A DNA stretch of 64,000 nucleotides, from assembly GCF_910592395.1 (NCBI RefSeq), contig NC_088322.1, forward strand, positions 3,348,001 through 3,412,000. Direction: 5' to 3'. The notes beneath the pieces were generated by a model that ran no database searches, was not told the origin of the DNA, and saw nothing but the letters and a program-made list of their open reading frames with translations. Position numbers and translations under genes: made by a program. This document shows positions 52,092 through 63,670 of the stretch, piece by piece. Within the stretch, counting starts at the first letter, position 1, and every line of letters starts with the position of its first letter. The DNA comes from Lineus longissimus. Its lineage: Eukaryota > Nemertea > Pilidiophora > Heteronemertea > Lineidae.

Positions 52092-54020
52092 TGCTCATAA
52101 GATGTTAGTTCAAGGCCATAAATGCCAGTATGTTGTTCTGTGGGTATGAATGGAGGTTTGGTCCCCCCCCCCCGAACACTGTTAATTGATTACTTTGCAT
52201 GTCATTTTTATGGACTACCCTTTATATGCAGCGTAGGGCAATATCGCAACCTATGAGATGCCCCCAATATCACCGCAGCGCCATCTACAACACTGTATAT
52301 ACCGCGAGTATTCGTTGTACAAGACGGCTAATCGGGTCCTAGCTCGATGTTGGTTCACTCTGATGAAGGGTATTTTGAGATTGTCCCTTAGATCAGGTGG
52401 TTGTCATGTGACAGCCTCGAATTTCAAACTGGTAGACGCATCTCGACAACAAAATACGGTCAGAAAAAGGGTTTCTGGGACTGCTGAGGGCCTCAATTCT
52501 CGTCACCAGGTTCTCAAATTTTTCACAGGTTAGCAAAATTTCATGCACTTTGTTACTAAACTGCAAGATAATCGTATACTCTAAAAAAAAGATAAAAATA
52601 GAGCTGATAGTTCAGAACGTTGCCCGTCTGATTCGATTTTGGGGCAGACGCTATTTTGTATTGGGACGAGGAAAGAAAATCATTTTTTCTCCCAGATTTA
52701 GCTACCAAACTTTGCCAGAACACTGAGAAACAAGGCCAATTTTCGTTTCGCTTAGGGAACAGATTGGAAAAATGTTTGAGCCTCAATAATGCATTTAGTT
52801 CAGAAAAATGTCAGATACAGGTGTTTTTTCGACAATGAGATTTTGGGGTAGACAAAAAACGACATGGGTATTTAGCAGGACCACATTTCTTAGCTCATGT
52901 ATGGATATTCCCCTTTACCATGATGACCGGATCGCTCCTAATCTGCGCATGTGCGATGTATTCTATGCCCGTGATTTCTGGCGATGAATGTTCTTGAAAC
53001 GAAATGCAAAGATCCATTGGGAATAAAAAAATAATGACATAAATGCTTTAACATATTTCAGTTGGCTGTGATTAGGTCAACATCCCCTGTTACAGATCTG
53101 TTGGGTAAAACAGAAAATTTTCCTTTTCAACATATTCTGTCACACTAATGCCAGCATAATATGGATGTAACACCAATGTTTGTGTCGGGTTCACGTTCGT
53201 ATTTATTGTAACATATAGGTAAACAGATCTGTTGAACCACAGTGGTCCGCCATGGAAAGAAGCAAGGCATGTAAACACCATGATAAACAGGGTGTTAACC
53301 TGAACCACAATTTTAGGTGTCCAGATTAACATCATGTTAGCATATCTGTTACACTGACACATAACACCGTATCTAACCAGAGTTGTGAACTCGCCGAATG
53401 GGTGATTTCAAAGTTGGTGTTGGTGTTAGTGTTAGGTGTCAGTGTTGGTGTTGGTGTCTACCCAGTGCCCCAAACACCATGCCGGGTGTTGACACTGGGG
53501 GGGTTGACTCAACCCCTGATGTTGGTGTACGGTGTTGATCCACAGTCTCAAACACCAAGTTCTGAGTGAACACAGGTGTTGACACCAGTGTTAACACCGG
53601 TGTTGACTCTGGTGTTGAGACTGGGGAATCCCCATAAAAGCCATGCTTCTTGACTTTGATTGTTTGATTTGGACACCAGGTTTACTCAGGTAAGATATCT
53701 TTACTTGGTGACAAAACCAGTTTAGTTTGCAATGGCAAGGCCTTCTGTTGTTTTTACACCCATCTGAACAGAAGAATAATGGGAATTTTCTTGAAGCCTT
53801 CCCCACTTTCACTTTGCTGTGCATTGCATAATGCATTGATGTGTGTGCAGTATCCAGTACAAGCAAAGAGTGCATCTGCTCCAATCAACAGTTTCACTTG
53901 AAGAATAATAATATGATGTTAGTTTATTCCTCTAAGGTTGCATATACGACTGTGATGATGAAATGAGCAGATTATTGCTTGAGCAGAATGAATGGAAAAT
54001 TGTTTTGAATTGTTTTTAAC
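52092..54020. other. non-coding stretch
   Basis: No gene recognised. It contains a run of nine C at about 52166-52174 and the GTGTTG minisatellite (53411-53630). Shadow ORFs only. Confidence 0.5.
53411..53630 (+). repeat. imperfect GTGTTG/GTGTTGACAC minisatellite
   Basis: GTGTTGGTGTTAGTGTTAGG followed by many GTGTTGAC(A/T)C(C/T) and AACACC words in about 220 bases. Confidence 0.8.
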
Positions 54021-54044
54021 TTGGCTTTATTTTCTTTCAGGAGA

Positions 54045-54798
54045 TATGGCAAAGAAATTTACCTGGGAAGAAAAAACATGATCCAGGCTTTGAATGAACT
54101 AACCAAACGGCATGATGAATATGTCAGGAAGAAAAAGTTAAACAGACAGTTTGAGGTATATGAAGACGTCGCCGAGGTTTTGGGAGGCACAGGAAGTCAG
54201 ATCATAAAAGACTTCTGAAAGAACATTGATAAAGATTATCTCGCAGTCATTAAAAAACAGAACCAATCTGGGGCAGAAACCGAGGAGTACCCGTTACTGA
54301 GAAAGTCATATGACATTTTTACCGCATACCAAGAGTTTTACGATACGTATTTTCCTCAGGGTGAGGCTGTAAGGCTAGATGTTATTGTCACAGCAAGTGA
54401 GGTTCGCGAACTTGGTGTTGGACAGCCTCCGAAAAGACCATTGGAAAGTTACGAATCTGAAGATGAAGACATCATTGACGCTGGGGAAATGTCTGGACCA
54501 AGCCGAACACCAAGTCCATGCCCGTCTGCCAGCACGTCATCTGCCAGAAGAAAGGCAAAGAAGGCAAAGAGGAAGGAGGAAGAATTTCTTTGCAACTCTG
54601 CATCATTCCAGGAGACATATCTGGACCTTGTCCGTGAACAGAAAAAAAATCCTGAGCAGAATTGCAGACAACAGTGCAATTCAGTCAAAAATACTGGAAC
54701 GAATGGCAGATGACATTGACATGTTAAAGGGGGGCTATTTTGTTTCAAATCACATCCAAACTGAGTTGGTGGGCCCAGCCCCAAATGCCACAGAATAG
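54045..54798 (+). pseudogene. Myb/SANT-like Harbinger partner protein, frameshifted
   Basis: The DNA-binding helix region is NMIQALNELTKRHDEYVRKK then FEVYEDVAEVLG, a Myb/SANT-like spacing. A stop near 54216-54218 and frameshifts near 54075, 54600 and 54660 break it. Later parts are acidic (SEDEDIIDAGEM), Ser/Pro-rich, basic (RRKAKKAKRKEEE) and end in a helical ILERMADDIDMLKGG. The first of these fragments keeps its splice-acceptor-like TTTCAG at 54040. Confidence 0.6.
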
Positions 54799-55114
54799 AT
54801 ATGTCTAGGTCATCTGCCATCCACCCAAAGTTTTAGACTATAGTTTACGGCAACGACACTGAACATGCTGAATGTCCAACTGACCATTCGTTCTTTTATT
54901 AAAAAAGCTTATGTCCACCACGTCTCAATAGTTCAGTTTTGACTCATGCTCACAAAGTTCATGAGTGCTGGTCAATTTGTGATTCATTTTTTGGCAAGAA
55001 CTCAGGTCTATTAATTAATGCTCTAGTTCATTTTTTGATACATGTAATCGTTAATATTGTTAATTTGTAATAAACACTTTGTATCAATACACGTCGAGCA
55101 AGCTTCATTCAATT

Positions 55115-55480
55115 TCACAGATAATTGGTGAAGCGGTAATGGGGTTGGCAAATGGCTATCATGCATTTTGCGGCAAATAGTGGGCCTTTCTTAGCTGGAA
55201 ATCGATTCTCTTTCATTTGGCTCAATCGCCATTTCAACTCTGTGGCTCCAATGCTCCTCTCAACTATCTGGCGGATTCTGTTGCAGTCATCATTGTAGCG
55301 TATCTGCTCAGGGGCTAAATGTGCTCCACGCAATGCCTGCACTGCAGCTACGATACGAGGATGTAAATTCCTATACGCGGCATCCCCTAATACGACGACA
55401 TCCTCAGGCAAAGTGTCCAGAAAGTCCAGGAACTCCCGAGACCATTCGATGGCCGTCCTGTCGTGGGTTGAACCGGGCAC
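55115..55480 (-). pseudogene. Harbinger-like transposase, C-terminal fragment, 121 aa
   Basis: Begins at the second catalytic Asp (PGSTHDRTAIEW), then VVVLGDAAYRNLHP and the catalytic Glu in IVERSIGATELKWR. The first Asp and the whole N-terminal half are missing, because the sequence changes to gypsy integrase at about 55480. Confidence 0.75.
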
Positions 55481-55712
55481 AGATGGATGTGCAGGTCACT
55501 GAAGCTGTGAAACAGTGTGTAACATGTCAGTTGAATGATAAGAGTGCAGTGACTAGAGTGGCTCCTATGGATCTTGTTGAAATTCCTGAAACTTCTTGGC
55601 AGACACTTGGTCTTGACATTGTAGGTCCAGATGATTCAGCTCCACAGAGTGAAATGTTCATAATTTTATTGATAGATTACAGGAGCAAATGGCCAGAAGT
55701 TGCAAATAATTC
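55480..55712 (+). pseudogene. gypsy-like integrase fragment
   Basis: End of the zinc module (VKQCVTCQLND) and the first part of the catalytic core (TLGLDIVGPDD, then LIDYRSKWPEV). It stops at about 55712, where the opposite strand reads BEL/Pao RT. Fragment of an otherwise absent element. Confidence 0.75.
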
Positions 55713-58085
55713 CCAAGATAGTCATCTACATAAAAACAGTTCAGGATAGCATCAACAGCTTCCTTTGGAAAGTAATCCTGGTTGTCCTTTGCCGTCCTTC
55801 TCAAAGCGTAGTTTGCACAACTTGGACTTGAAGTTGCCCCAAACACATGCACAACCATTTGATACTCAATGATTGGTTTCTCCTTGTCGCTGTCCTCCCA
55901 CCATAAGAAACGAAGGAGACTGGCATCATCATCTGGTACACGTGCTTGATAAAACATAGACTCAATGTCTGCCATTACTGCTACCTCATCAGTTCGAAAT
56001 TTCAGTAATGTTACTACCAGCGAGTTGGTCAAGTTGGGTCCTTGCAGCAACTAGTCATTGAGCGAGATTCCTCCATATCTGGCTCCACAGTCGAAAACTA
56101 CTCTCAATTTATTCTTAGTAGGGTGGTACACAGCGTGAAGGGGCAAGTACCACACTCTGCCATCATTACGACCTAACTGCTCCTCAGGCACTTTACGAGC
56201 AAAACCTTTGGAAAATACATTGTTCATAAAGGCTGTATATTCAACTTGAAACTCATTGTCCCTGTGAAACCTTTTTCTCAGGAGACCCATCCTTCGCTCA
56301 GCTTGTTTTTTGTTGTCTGGCATAACAACAGTATCATGTTTGAATGGTAAACCAATCACGTAGTGACCATTCTCGAACTTGCATGATTCAGACACCAATT
56401 TAAGAATCTCTTGTCCTCCACTGAGTTTTCTTCCTTGTCATTGACTGTACTCTCATTAAAGTCAGTGTTGTAGTAGTTCCTTAACTGCTCATCCAAGGTT
56501 ACCTTAGTGAAACTCACACCAACAGGTGTCGCAGAACGACACGTAGGATTATTACATCCTTTCAAGGGTCCATTGATAGACCAACCAAGCAATGTCTTGA
56601 CTGCATAGGGTCCATCTCCTTCAGACTTAATCACGTCCCAGGATTCCATAGCCTTAGGAACATCAGTACCAATCAACAAACCAATATCCGAGTCAATCGA
56701 CGGAAGGCGAATCCTTTGAAGATAAGACCACTTATCTAAGTCCTTTTGAGTTGGAATGTCCTCCTCTGATACAGGCAACATTTGACGAGTATAAACTACT
56801 GGCAACTTCACAAAAGTGTTACAATTCAAACCACAGATTTCAAGTCCTTTCACTGAAAAAGTTTCAACTGGCTTTGAAACATCAGTCATTGTGTTGAGAT
56901 TGATTTTTGTCCTCACTCCATTCAGATTTAGACCTTTCATCAACTCCTCAGTACAGAAAGAGGCTGAGCTTCCTGAATCTAGAAATGCATAGGTGTTAAC
57001 TTGTATGTCACTGTTAACAGCCTTCACAACAACAGGTACAATAGACATGGCACATTGCTTTTCCATACCAGTACAACCGCTATTGACACGAGGAATAGTT
57101 CCTGAAGCAATACCTGTCCTATCGTCATCTTGGTTTCGATGCATAACAGTGGGATGACTTTTCGAGCAGATATGACAAGTAAGCCTGTTACTACAAAACT
57201 TGCTATAATGTCCAGCTTTCTGAAGACAACCAAAACAGAGAGCTTTAGACTTGAGAAAGTCCAGTCTTTCTCCATGAGGCTTCGATCGTAACTGGTTACA
57301 AGTCTCTAGCCTGTGATTACCACCACTGCAAAATTCACATCCTTGAATAGTCCCTTTAACAGAAGTGTCACTTGATTGTACCCTACCAGTACTATTACTA
57401 ACTGATGTCAGCTTTACCTTGGACGTCTCCTCAGACTGGGCGTCTGTTACCGATGTAGCATAAGTACCCTTCGATTTCTTGCCAGTGCCTTTGTTTCCTG
57501 CCCTTTTCTTACTCTGATTCTGACCACTGGATGAACTAAATTTATCTGAAATGTTACCAAAAACTGGTTCATTGAGAATCCTGGATTCCTTATTGACAAA
57601 TTTGACAAAGTCATTGAATTTCACACGCCTGCCATTAGCTCCATCTGTGATTTCAAAAGCATGTTTCCTCCATGCTGACTTTAGCTTAAAGGGCAATTTT
57701 GCTCACCAATTCCCTGATATTGGTAGGATGATCCAATTCATTGAATTCCATGTCAGACAATGTGTTCTGACATCCTTGCAGAAACAGTGAGTATTTCTTT
57801 AAAGCATCAGCATCATCTGAAGAAACCACTGGCCAACTCAAAGCTTTCTCAACGAAAGATGTAGCTATCTTGTATTCACTACCAAAGTTCTCCTTCAACA
57901 AGTCCTTAGCCTTCCTGTATCCAACAGCGGGATCCAAACAAAGACAATTACGCACCAAATCTCTGGCCTCACCACCAGTATATTGTTCGAGATAATAAAT
58001 GCGATCTTTGCAACTATCTGTTTTGTCCTCAATACCATGCTCAAATGCTCTGACAAATAGCTTGTACTCCAAGGGATCTATGGCT
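55712..58085 (-). mobile_element. BEL/Pao retrotransposon remnant
   Basis: On the minus strand in order: gag, zinc knuckles, protease and RT up to the catalytic YVDD. It is truncated at 5' by a MITE (58085) and at 3' by the junction with gypsy integrase (55712). LTRs, RNase H and integrase are absent. Confidence 0.85.
55712..58085 (-). pseudogene. BEL/Pao gag-protease-RT polyprotein, broken
   Basis: Gag start (58072-57686): DPLEYKLFVRAFEHGI region and SDMEFNELDHPTNIRELV. A frameshift near 57690 leads to 57696-56356: Cys-rich knuckles (CEFCSGGNHRLETC, CFGCLQKAGHYSKFC, CHICSKSHPTVMH), then aspartic protease LDSGSSASFCTE and LIGTDVPKAMESW. A frameshift near 56400 leads to RT: WYLPLHAVYHPTKNKLRVVFD, an in-frame TAG at 56051-56053, then VMADIESMFYQ, HVFGATSSPSCANYAL and the catalytic FYVDDYL. 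These are diagnostic for the BEL/Pao group. At least three breaks make it non-functional. Confidence 0.88.
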
Positions 58086-58360
58086 ACCCTAAGTGAGATC
58101 TTTAATCATCCATTACTTCACGGCACAGAGTATTGGGGGGAAAACGAGCAGAATGCCGAAGAAGCAAATGAATGGAGACAAAACTCTTATCAGTTGGGGT
58201 GGGAGGGGGGGGGGGTCGAGACAACCACCCGAACGTAGACAGAACGAAATCTGGGGTGATCCATTTGAAAGGGGTCTGCACCAGAAACTTGCAACTCCGT
58301 CTACCGTCTAAGATCGAAATGGCCGAGAGAAATGTATTCTCGCGAGATCTCGCTTAGGGT
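58086..58360. mobile_element. MITE with ACCCTAAG termini
   Basis: Terminal inverted repeats ACCCTAAGTGAGATCT at left and AGATCTCGCTTAGGGT at right. TATGGCT lies before the left end and just after the right end. It contains a poly-G tract near 58207-58216. Non-coding. Confidence 0.75.
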
Positions 58361-58368
58361 GTATGGCT

Positions 58369-58440
58369 ACCCTAAGTGAGATCTCTAATCATCCATTACT
58401 TCACGGCATAGAGTATTGGGGGGAAAACGAGCAGAATGCC
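58369..58440. repeat. truncated second copy of the MITE
   Basis: Repeats the first 72 or so bases of 58086-58360 with about three differences, then breaks off after CAGAATGCC. Confidence 0.85.
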
Positions 58441-59222
58441 CAACCCATACATGTATAGGGCGTCAAATCGACGCCTAACCGACTGTTTTGCGGTATTTTA
58501 GAAATCCGAACATTCCCAAACCTCACCCATAATGAATGAATGAATTCTACACTTATAATTCTACACTACCATAACTAAAATACCGCGAAACCTGAAAAAC
58601 GAACCTGGTTTAGAATTAGGGCCCAGTCCCAAAGAAAAACGTCCTTGACTGAACACTTAGGGGGAATTCCCTGATAAGATTTACAGTTTTCTGAGCCCAA
58701 ATTCTAAATCTTTGCCTTATGGAACAAACAAACAAATTCATTTTGTGTCATTCAAACTTACCTATGGAACACTTTTGCATGTTACTCCATTTGGGCTCAA
58801 ACACAAGAGTATCCCTTTAATTTTCTAAAGGGAGAACTGAGTTAACAGCTCGGCCGCCAGGCGGCGCCCTGACCGATCCCGCGAGATCGCGCCGATCTCA
58901 TGTCGCCATATTCAGTCTTTACTCTTGTGCTTCTACGAAGCACATCGTTTTTTCAAAGCTGCCGTGAATTCGATTTAAAACCAAATTCAACCAGCCAAGT
59001 CTAGACGATTTTTGGGTTCATTCACCTACGGAGTAGACCGCCAAACTAATCTTGGCATTAGTATTGTCCAGTCTATTTAATTATAGACATTTTCTTAGCT
59101 AGCTTAGTCGACCCGGCTCCATTATTTTGATCTTGGTAGGGTAGAGTTAAGTAGGCTATTCTCCGCTCTATTGTAATAAACAAGACTCAGATCCATTGCA
59201 ATAGTGTTTAATTCAAGTAGGC
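58441..59222. other. spacer, possible 5' leader of the DIRS/Ngaro-like element
   Basis: No gene seen. A GC-rich palindromic stretch lies near 58850-58900 (CCCGCGAGATCGCGCC). The 5' terminus of the following retrotransposon is probably here but was not defined. Confidence 0.4.
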
Positions 59223-61511
59223 ATGTTTTCCTTTCCATTAATTATTGCGTCCTTGCTGGCCTACTTGGGGTTCCCAGTGTTTTTATTGTCATTGGTACCA
59301 TTTTTTATATGGCGTACCCCTCCGACGGCATCCTTTGTCTCACCACTAAGGAATGCGTCTGGTGGCGGGAAACGGGCCGCGAAGACGCCTAAACCCTCTT
59401 CCGGTTCCGTTTCCGGGCATATAACCCGGAGGTCTAGCAAACCTCCCGCCACCACCCCTTCCGTCAGCCGAGTTCCGGTTCCGGCCGCGGCTGCGAAGGA
59501 TGCGGGATCTGACATTATTAATGTCTGTGGTCCCAAGGGAGACTTACATCCAATAAGTCTCCAAGGGTTTAATATACCCCGGACCTCAGGGAACCTTCCG
59601 GTTCCCCTGTCGTCCGCTCCCCCGAGTACAAGCCCTTTGTACCCGCGGGAGCACCCTGCTTCCGGTCCGCCGATTGCAGTTCCGGTTACTGACGCGGGTT
59701 CCCGTTTTTCAGTAACCGAAGACTCTACTGGGGGTTTTTCTCAGTCTTTACTGCGAAATAACCCCAGTCCTCACGGACACAGTAGAGTAGGGCCGGACCT
59801 TATAACGCCACCTCCGAAACGCCATGCGTCTTCGGTAACAGCGTTTCCGCCCTCCGTACCTCCTTCTAAAAGGGCTTCCGGTAGCTCCATACCGGCGAAG
59901 GAGTTACGGGCATTTCCGGTTTCGGACTTCGTCCTACCGGAAATGCAGGCACCTTCCTACGTTGGCCAACCTCTTGGGTGGAACCAACCGGAAGTGCCAC
60001 CCCCTCCTCGTAGCAGAGGCGTCGTTCCCATGGAACGAGCTACGCAGGGAGGACATCTGAACTCTGGTTCAGAATATGGGCAACTTCCGCTTCCGGAAGA
60101 CCCATTCGCCCGCACATACGGCTTCCAGGGTTCGCTTATGCGCTCACCCTCGCCTCAACCGCCCGTCGTTGAGAGAAGCCGCACGTCGGGTCCGGAACCC
60201 GAGTCGGGACAGCAACTGTCCCAGCTCATCCAGATGGTAGCAGGTCTTTCTGATAGACTCAGCCATCTGGAGCAGGGTTCCGGTTCCTCTGGTGCGCCTG
60301 GTCCCATCGGATACCCACCATCCGACTCCTCTATTTTAGAGGAATTTTCTGAGAACGAGAGTTCTCAGCCAGGCTACCGCTCCCCCAATCAGGAGGAGCT
60401 GTCACCAGAGGAGGCCAGTATCCTGTCGGATATTAGGACACTCAGATCCTTGATCAGAGCGTACCTCCCGCAGGATCTGTGCCCTACCCCGCCGGAACTG
60501 CCAGCCTTGTCAACACCGACCTTTTCACTCTGGGGACAGGAAGTGGATCCCAATCCACAGGTTTCTCAAGGCTCCACTCGGGCACTTGAATTCCTTCCTC
60601 CCTCCCCGTCGGTGTTAGCAGTCTCTGAACTTTTGGAGCGTACAATCAGAGACTCACAAGGCGCCCACCAACGTACTTCCATCCCTGTCCTTCCGGCAGT
60701 CGGACCGGAAACTTGGTGTAAACCGGGGAAGTTGTTCACGGCACAACTTCCTCCCGTTAGGCAGTACCGCGCTGACTATTATCGAGTCAGCTCGGCCGGC
60801 TGTCCAGCTGCAGCATCGACTTCCATATTAAAGGACGATGTACAGCTGGACCAACTCGTGCCTAGGGTGACCTCCTCCTCGGCTTACCGAGACCTTAGAG
60901 CACAAGAGGGTCTGGCCAAAAACACGTTAGCGGTGCTCTCCTACGCAGAGCACACTAACCTGGCCCTAGCCAGATCCCTAAAAGATAATGAGTCACTATC
61001 TGATGACACAAAATCGCTTGTGACATCCTTGTCACATTCGATTAGGCACGCTATTGCGCTGTCCGCCAAGACCGCAGCAAATAGCGTCCTACTCCGTAGA
61101 GACGCCGCACTGGGCTCTCTCAATGTCATCAGATCCCTCCAGCTGGAAGGGGCCTTAAGAACCGCTCCTATGGACGGTTCTTTCCTGTTCGCAGATTCTG
61201 TACAAGAGGCGGCTCAAGCACAGAAAGATTGGGACAAATTATATGCCCCCACTGCGACACAGAGGGCCAAGACCTCTCTACCTAACGCTAGAAAGATAGA
61301 GAGGCCCCAGCAGGCATCGGGTTCAATCCTGTACGCCAGGCAGGTCCTGCCTAGGCCTACCCCGCCTAGTCAGCCTGCTCCTGCTGGATCCTTCCGACGG
61401 GAAGCGGAGGGTCGCCGGACTGGAAAGAGGAAAAATACTTCCTCTAACCAGGGTGGATCCGGTCCGACTAAGCACTCCTTTCGCCCAAGGGGTGCTGGCC
61501 GGAAGAGGTGA
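59223..61511 (+). CDS. Gag-like protein of DIRS/Ngaro-like element, 762 aa
   Basis: Intact. It opens with a hydrophobic segment (residues 4-30, ASLLAYLGFPVFLLSLVPFF) that could be a membrane anchor, unless a later ATG is used. Residues 40-420 are Pro/Ser-rich and disordered-looking. A helical core (about 460-690) includes LPPVRQYRADYYRV and DLRAQEGLAKNTLAVLSYAE, the type of region found in DIRS-group gags. A basic tail (RRTGKRKN...) follows. No zinc knuckle was seen. It overlaps the start of the RT frame. The role as particle protein is inferred. Confidence 0.7.
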   Translation: MFSFPLIIASLLAYLGFPVFLLSLVPFFIWRTPPTASFVSPLRNASGGGKRAAKTPKPSSGSVSGHITRRSSKPPATTPSVSRVPVPAAAAKDAGSDIINVCGPKGDLHPISLQGFNIPRTSGNLPVPLSSAPPSTSPLYPREHPASGPPIAVPVTDAGSRFSVTEDSTGGFSQSLLRNNPSPHGHSRVGPDLITPPPKRHASSVTAFPPSVPPSKRASGSSIPAKELRAFPVSDFVLPEMQAPSYVGQPLGWNQPEVPPPPRSRGVVPMERATQGGHLNSGSEYGQLPLPEDPFARTYGFQGSLMRSPSPQPPVVERSRTSGPEPESGQQLSQLIQMVAGLSDRLSHLEQGSGSSGAPGPIGYPPSDSSILEEFSENESSQPGYRSPNQEELSPEEASILSDIRTLRSLIRAYLPQDLCPTPPELPALSTPTFSLWGQEVDPNPQVSQGSTRALEFLPPSPSVLAVSELLERTIRDSQGAHQRTSIPVLPAVGPETWCKPGKLFTAQLPPVRQYRADYYRVSSAGCPAAASTSILKDDVQLDQLVPRVTSSSAYRDLRAQEGLAKNTLAVLSYAEHTNLALARSLKDNESLSDDTKSLVTSLSHSIRHAIALSAKTAANSVLLRRDAALGSLNVIRSLQLEGALRTAPMDGSFLFADSVQEAAQAQKDWDKLYAPTATQRAKTSLPNARKIERPQQASGSILYARQVLPRPTPPSQPAPAGSFRREAEGRRTGKRKNTSSNQGGSGPTKHSFRPRGAGRKR

Positions 61512-63670
61512 CTCCCCCCTCCTTTCTCCTCCCGGACGCAAAAAGGAGCCGACTCCGGTAGTCGGGGGCCGTCTGCAAAAATTTGCAGACATTTGGGACG
61601 ATTGGTGCCCAAAGGGGTCCCCAGTCCCAAACATGTTGAGGTACGGAGTGAAACTAGATTTCAACCGTACCCCCCCGACTACCATATATCCAACCCCAGT
61701 TCAGCCACCGAAGGACCCAGTCAAGGCCTCTGCCCTCCAAGCAGAGGTCGCGACATTACTGGAGAAGCAAGCTATCCAGGTCCTTCAAGATCCATGCTCC
61801 CCCGGCTTTTACAGACACGTTTTCTTGGTTCCCAAGAAAGCAGGGACATGGAGGCTGATCATAGACCTTTCCAGGTTAAACACCTTCTTGAATGTTCCTC
61901 ATTTCAAGATGGAAACCACCAGGTCTATAGCAACGGCGATACAGCCCAACGATTGGGCGGTATCGATGGATTTAATGGATGCGTACTTACATGTACCGAT
62001 CCATCCAGACTATCAACACTTCCTTCGATTCCATTACGAAGGAAAGACGTATCAATTCAGGGCCCTGCCGTTCGGTCTGGCATCGGCACCCCTAATTTTT
62101 ACGATGATAGTCACAGCCTTCGTCGCTCCCTTTCACGTGATGGGGTTCAAGCTCCATCACTACCTAGACGATTGGCTACTCCGTTGCAAATCGCGGGAAC
62201 TACTACTGCAACAACTTCAGGTTCTAAAGCAAAAAGTAGTTTCCGCAGGTTGGATTATCAACGAAACAAAGTCAGAATTCATACCATCCCAAGACTTCGT
62301 TTACGTTGGAGTTCGGTTCCTTACGGCCATAGGGAAAATGCTGCCCCCCCCTAGACAGGATAAAGAAAATTCTTCATCTCGTCGCAGAATTCAGAGGAAG
62401 GACTCAAGCTCCCGCAAGGCGATGCTTGAGCCTTTTGGGACTTCTGAATTCGGCAGCAGACCAAATCCCCCTTGGCCGTCTATATATGCGTCCCATCCAG
62501 ATGTTTCTAATGTCTCTATGGAAACCCCACAGGGACCCATTAGACAAGTTGGTATTGATACCTCAATACCTACTCAAGAACGTCTGGAACTTCTGGGAGT
62601 CGGAGACTCGTCTCCAAAGCGGTGTAGATCTTGCCCCACCGCCCCCAGAAGTGTCCCTGTTCACAGATGCTTCCCTACTAGGGTGGGGAGCACATCTGAA
62701 CAACGGGGACATGTCCATAAGAGATCTATGGACAAGGGAGGAGACCATTCTTCCAATAAATATATTGGAAATGAAGGCTGTCCTTCTTGCCGTGAGGGCT
62801 CTTTCCCTTCGCCTGAAGAATCGGAGAGTAACCCTGTTCTCCGACAATTCTACAGTAGTAGCATATGTCAGGAGACAGGGAGGCACAAAGTCCGGCATTC
62901 TTTGCCAGCTAACTTGGGAGCTTTACCATCTTTGTGCCGACCTTGGAGTATCGATATGTGCCAGGCACATACCGGGCAATCGCAACATCCTTGCCGACGC
63001 CCTGTCCCGTCAGAACAAGCTAGTTCAGACAGAGTGGACACTCCATCAGGAGATTGTAGACGACCTTTGTCGCCTTTGGCAATCTCCGAAGGTAGATCTG
63101 TTCGCCACCAGGCTGAACAATCGCCTTCCCATCTGTTACTCTCCACTTCCGGACGAAGAGGCCCTGGAAGTCGACAGCCTTACAGCCTCTTGGGTCGGGC
63201 TGAACGCATATGCGTTTCCACCCCTCCCTCTCATCCAACCAGTCCTGAACAAGATCTTGACCAGCCATCCGGTGAGAATAACTCTCATCGCACCTTGCTG
63301 GCCAAATCAGGCCTGGTTCCCAGCCTTGCTGGAGCTCCTGATAGATCACCCCAGGAGTCTTCCTACTTGGAAGCACCTCCTGTGGCACCCCCTGGGGAGA
63401 TGCTACCACCAGAACCCTGGATTTTTCAAGTTTCACGCCTGGAACTTATCCAGTTGCATCTCCACCAGAGAGGCTTTTTGGACATCGCTGTCAAGCGCAT
63501 GTCCGCACCTCAAAGGGGGTCTACCCTTGATGTGTATCAAGGAAAGTGGTCTACCTTCACTTCCTGGTGCAGGGAGAACGGAGTTAATCCGATCTCTCCC
63601 TCTATATACAGATCAGTTGATTTCCTTATTGAATTATTCACGGAAAGACAACTATCTGTCACGGCTATAA
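61501..63670 (+). CDS. reverse transcriptase and RNase H of DIRS/Ngaro-like element, frame change at a C run
   Basis: RT is in the frame with an ATG at 61633: VFLVPKKAGTWRLIIDLS, SMDLMDAYLHVPIH with the first catalytic Asp, LPFGLASAPLIFT and the catalytic HHYLDDWLL (about 62165). It then meets eight consecutive C at 62344-62351. RNase H continues in the next frame (62426-63670): Asp in LFTDASLLGWG, Glu in LEMKAVL and Asp in LFSDNSTVV, followed by HIPGNRNILADALSR. A single-base indel in the C run is the simplest reading; a frameshift signal is possible. The upstream start of the RT frame is not certain, since it overlaps the end of gag. Confidence 0.82.

Larger units (their letters stand above)
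54030..55480. mobile_element. third Harbinger-like remnant, truncated on the right
   Basis: Convergent gene pair as in the two intact copies: a Myb/SANT-like protein on plus and a transposase C-terminus on minus. The transposase is cut at about 55480 where gypsy sequence begins. Diverged from copies 1 and 2. Confidence 0.65.

Noticed and set aside
53411-53630. CRISPR-like array
   Set aside because: Short imperfect GTGTTG words without regular spacers; this is a minisatellite in eukaryotic DNA.
61593-62354. Long ORF of 253 aa over the RT region
   Set aside because: It is a shadow frame; the RT motifs including the LDD box lie in the neighbouring frame.
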